Source: Endomicrobium sp.
Lineage (GTDB): Bacteria > Elusimicrobiota > Endomicrobiia > Endomicrobiales > Endomicrobiaceae
Assembly: GCA_031273645.1 (NCBI GenBank)
Contig: JAISRM010000256.1
Span: forward strand, 1 to 6,915
Length of the DNA stretch: 6,915 nt
Reading direction: 5' to 3'
How positions within the stretch are numbered: the stretch's first letter is position 1; each line of letters begins with the position of its first letter. This document shows positions 6,582-6,915 of this stretch, piece by piece. The notes under the pieces are model-generated. The model worked only from the letters and a program-made list of their open reading frames with translations. It ran no database searches and was not told the DNA's origin. A program made the position numbers and the translations under genes.

Positions 6582-6620
6582 CAGACTTCGTCTGTTTTAT
6601 GAAACACAGGCTTCGCCTGT
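6582..6620. repeat. Two adjacent TTC-loop hairpins in the leader of the transporter operon
   Basis: CAGAC-TTC-GTCTG (6582-6594) and ACAGGC-TTC-GCCTGT (6606-6620) lie 28-66 bp upstream of the transporter start. On the minus strand the second contains GCGAAGC, a sequence known to form a very stable DNA mini-hairpin. If the operon starts in copy C these fold in its leader. Confidence 0.6.
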
Positions 6621-6628
6621 TTTGTGTC

Positions 6629-6803
6629 TGTCATTCCCATGAAAATGGGAATCCATGTTTAATATTAATATAGTTTTTAACATTATTTCTTTTAAAGACA
6701 CAATGTAAAAAGAATTTTTTAGCAAACATTGATTCCCACCCGATAAAAACATTCGGGCGCAGGCTGCTAAGGAAGAACAAATACTAAAAACGCGGGAATG
6801 ACA
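6629..6803 (+). repeat. Composite palindromic repeat, copy C (175 bp), with inverted core
   Basis: The ends are as in copy B: a perfect TGTCATTCCC/GGGAATGACA, left palindrome 6633-6652, and right module 6732-6799. The core runs backwards: 6661-6693 is the reverse complement of 2764-2796 in copy A with one difference in 33, and 6712-6727 that of 2704-2719 with one in 16. The hairpin segment between them is replaced by about 18 unrelated bases. Confidence 0.9.
6682..6709 (-). promoter_or_regulatory. Candidate promoter of the transporter-lipoprotein operon inside repeat copy C
   Basis: Reading on the minus strand, TTTACA (6704-6709), 16 bp, then AATAAT (6682-6687) each match the sigma-70 consensus at 5 of 6 positions and point at the transporter gene. 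The leader would be about 120 nt and contain several short hairpins. In AT-rich DNA such matches arise by chance, so this is tentative. Confidence 0.35.
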
Positions 6804-6812
6804 AACTGAAAG

Positions 6813-6861
6813 ACAGACAGTGTCTGTTTTGTCATCTCACATAAACACAGCCGAAGGCTGT
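6813..6861. repeat. Two short palindromes between repeat copies C and D
   Basis: ACAGACA-G-TGTCTGT (6813-6827), followed by TTTT, and ACAGCC-GAA-GGCTGT (6847-6861), followed by TTTTGTTTG. Both have terminator-like layouts on the plus strand, but no plus-strand gene precedes them here. Confidence 0.5.
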
Positions 6862-6873
6862 TTTGTTTGTGTC

Positions 6874-6915
6874 TGTCATTCCCATGAAAATGGGAATCCA
6901 TTTTTAATATTAATA
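6874..6915 (+). repeat. Composite palindromic repeat, copy D, cut by the window edge
   Basis: TGTCATTCCC opens the copy, followed by the perfect palindrome at 6878-6897 and then TTTTTAATATTAATA, which matches the start of the inverted core in copy C. So a second C-orientation copy appears to run beyond the window. Confidence 0.8.

Overview
The window looks like a chromosomal segment from an AT-rich, obligately anaerobic diderm bacterium. Three things suggest this. The codons are strongly A/T-biased. The biotin synthase carries the cysteine pattern I associate with anaerobes. A lipobox-bearing protein and an MdtD-type exporter are also present. The compositional style and dense intergenic palindromes recall Elusimicrobiota (Endomicrobium-like), but that is an inference from style and not a database match.

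Layout: (1) 1-2508, plus strand: the 3' part of a large gene of unknown function, open at the left edge. (2) 2509-3013: a convergent intergenic region packed with palindromic mosaic repeats. (3) 3014-3967, minus strand: bioB, the last step of biotin synthesis, preceded by a promoter at 4031-4059 that is covered by a 9-15-9 inverted repeat shaped like a BirA biotin operator (4018-4050). (4) 4051-4476: degraded repeat fragments and one intact repeat element. (5) 4477-6554, minus strand: a two-gene operon of an MdtD-like DHA2 transporter followed by a lipoprotein of unknown function. They overlap by an ATGA junction, with the lipoprotein Shine-Dalgarno inside the last transporter codons. (6) 6555-6915: one intact and one edge-truncated repeat element. 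The intact one may supply the promoter of the transporter operon.

The most unusual content is noncoding. A composite repeat of about 175-201 bp occurs in three full copies (2676-2876, 4240-4437, 6629-6803), with several partial ones. It has TGTCATTCCC/GGGAATGACA terminal inverted repeats, an 8-bp palindrome with a GAAA loop at the left, an AT-rich core, and a right module whose ends pair with each other. In the third copy the core is inverted between the conserved ends. The architecture parallels neisserial dRS3/NIME mosaics, but I see no transposase here. A second family of short hairpins, with a TTC (GAA on the other strand) loop and covarying stems, is scattered through the same regions.

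Functionally, bioB appears to be a single-gene, biotin-responsive unit. The transporter and lipoprotein are probably made together and act at the envelope. Nothing visible links these two units or the large plus-strand gene to one another.
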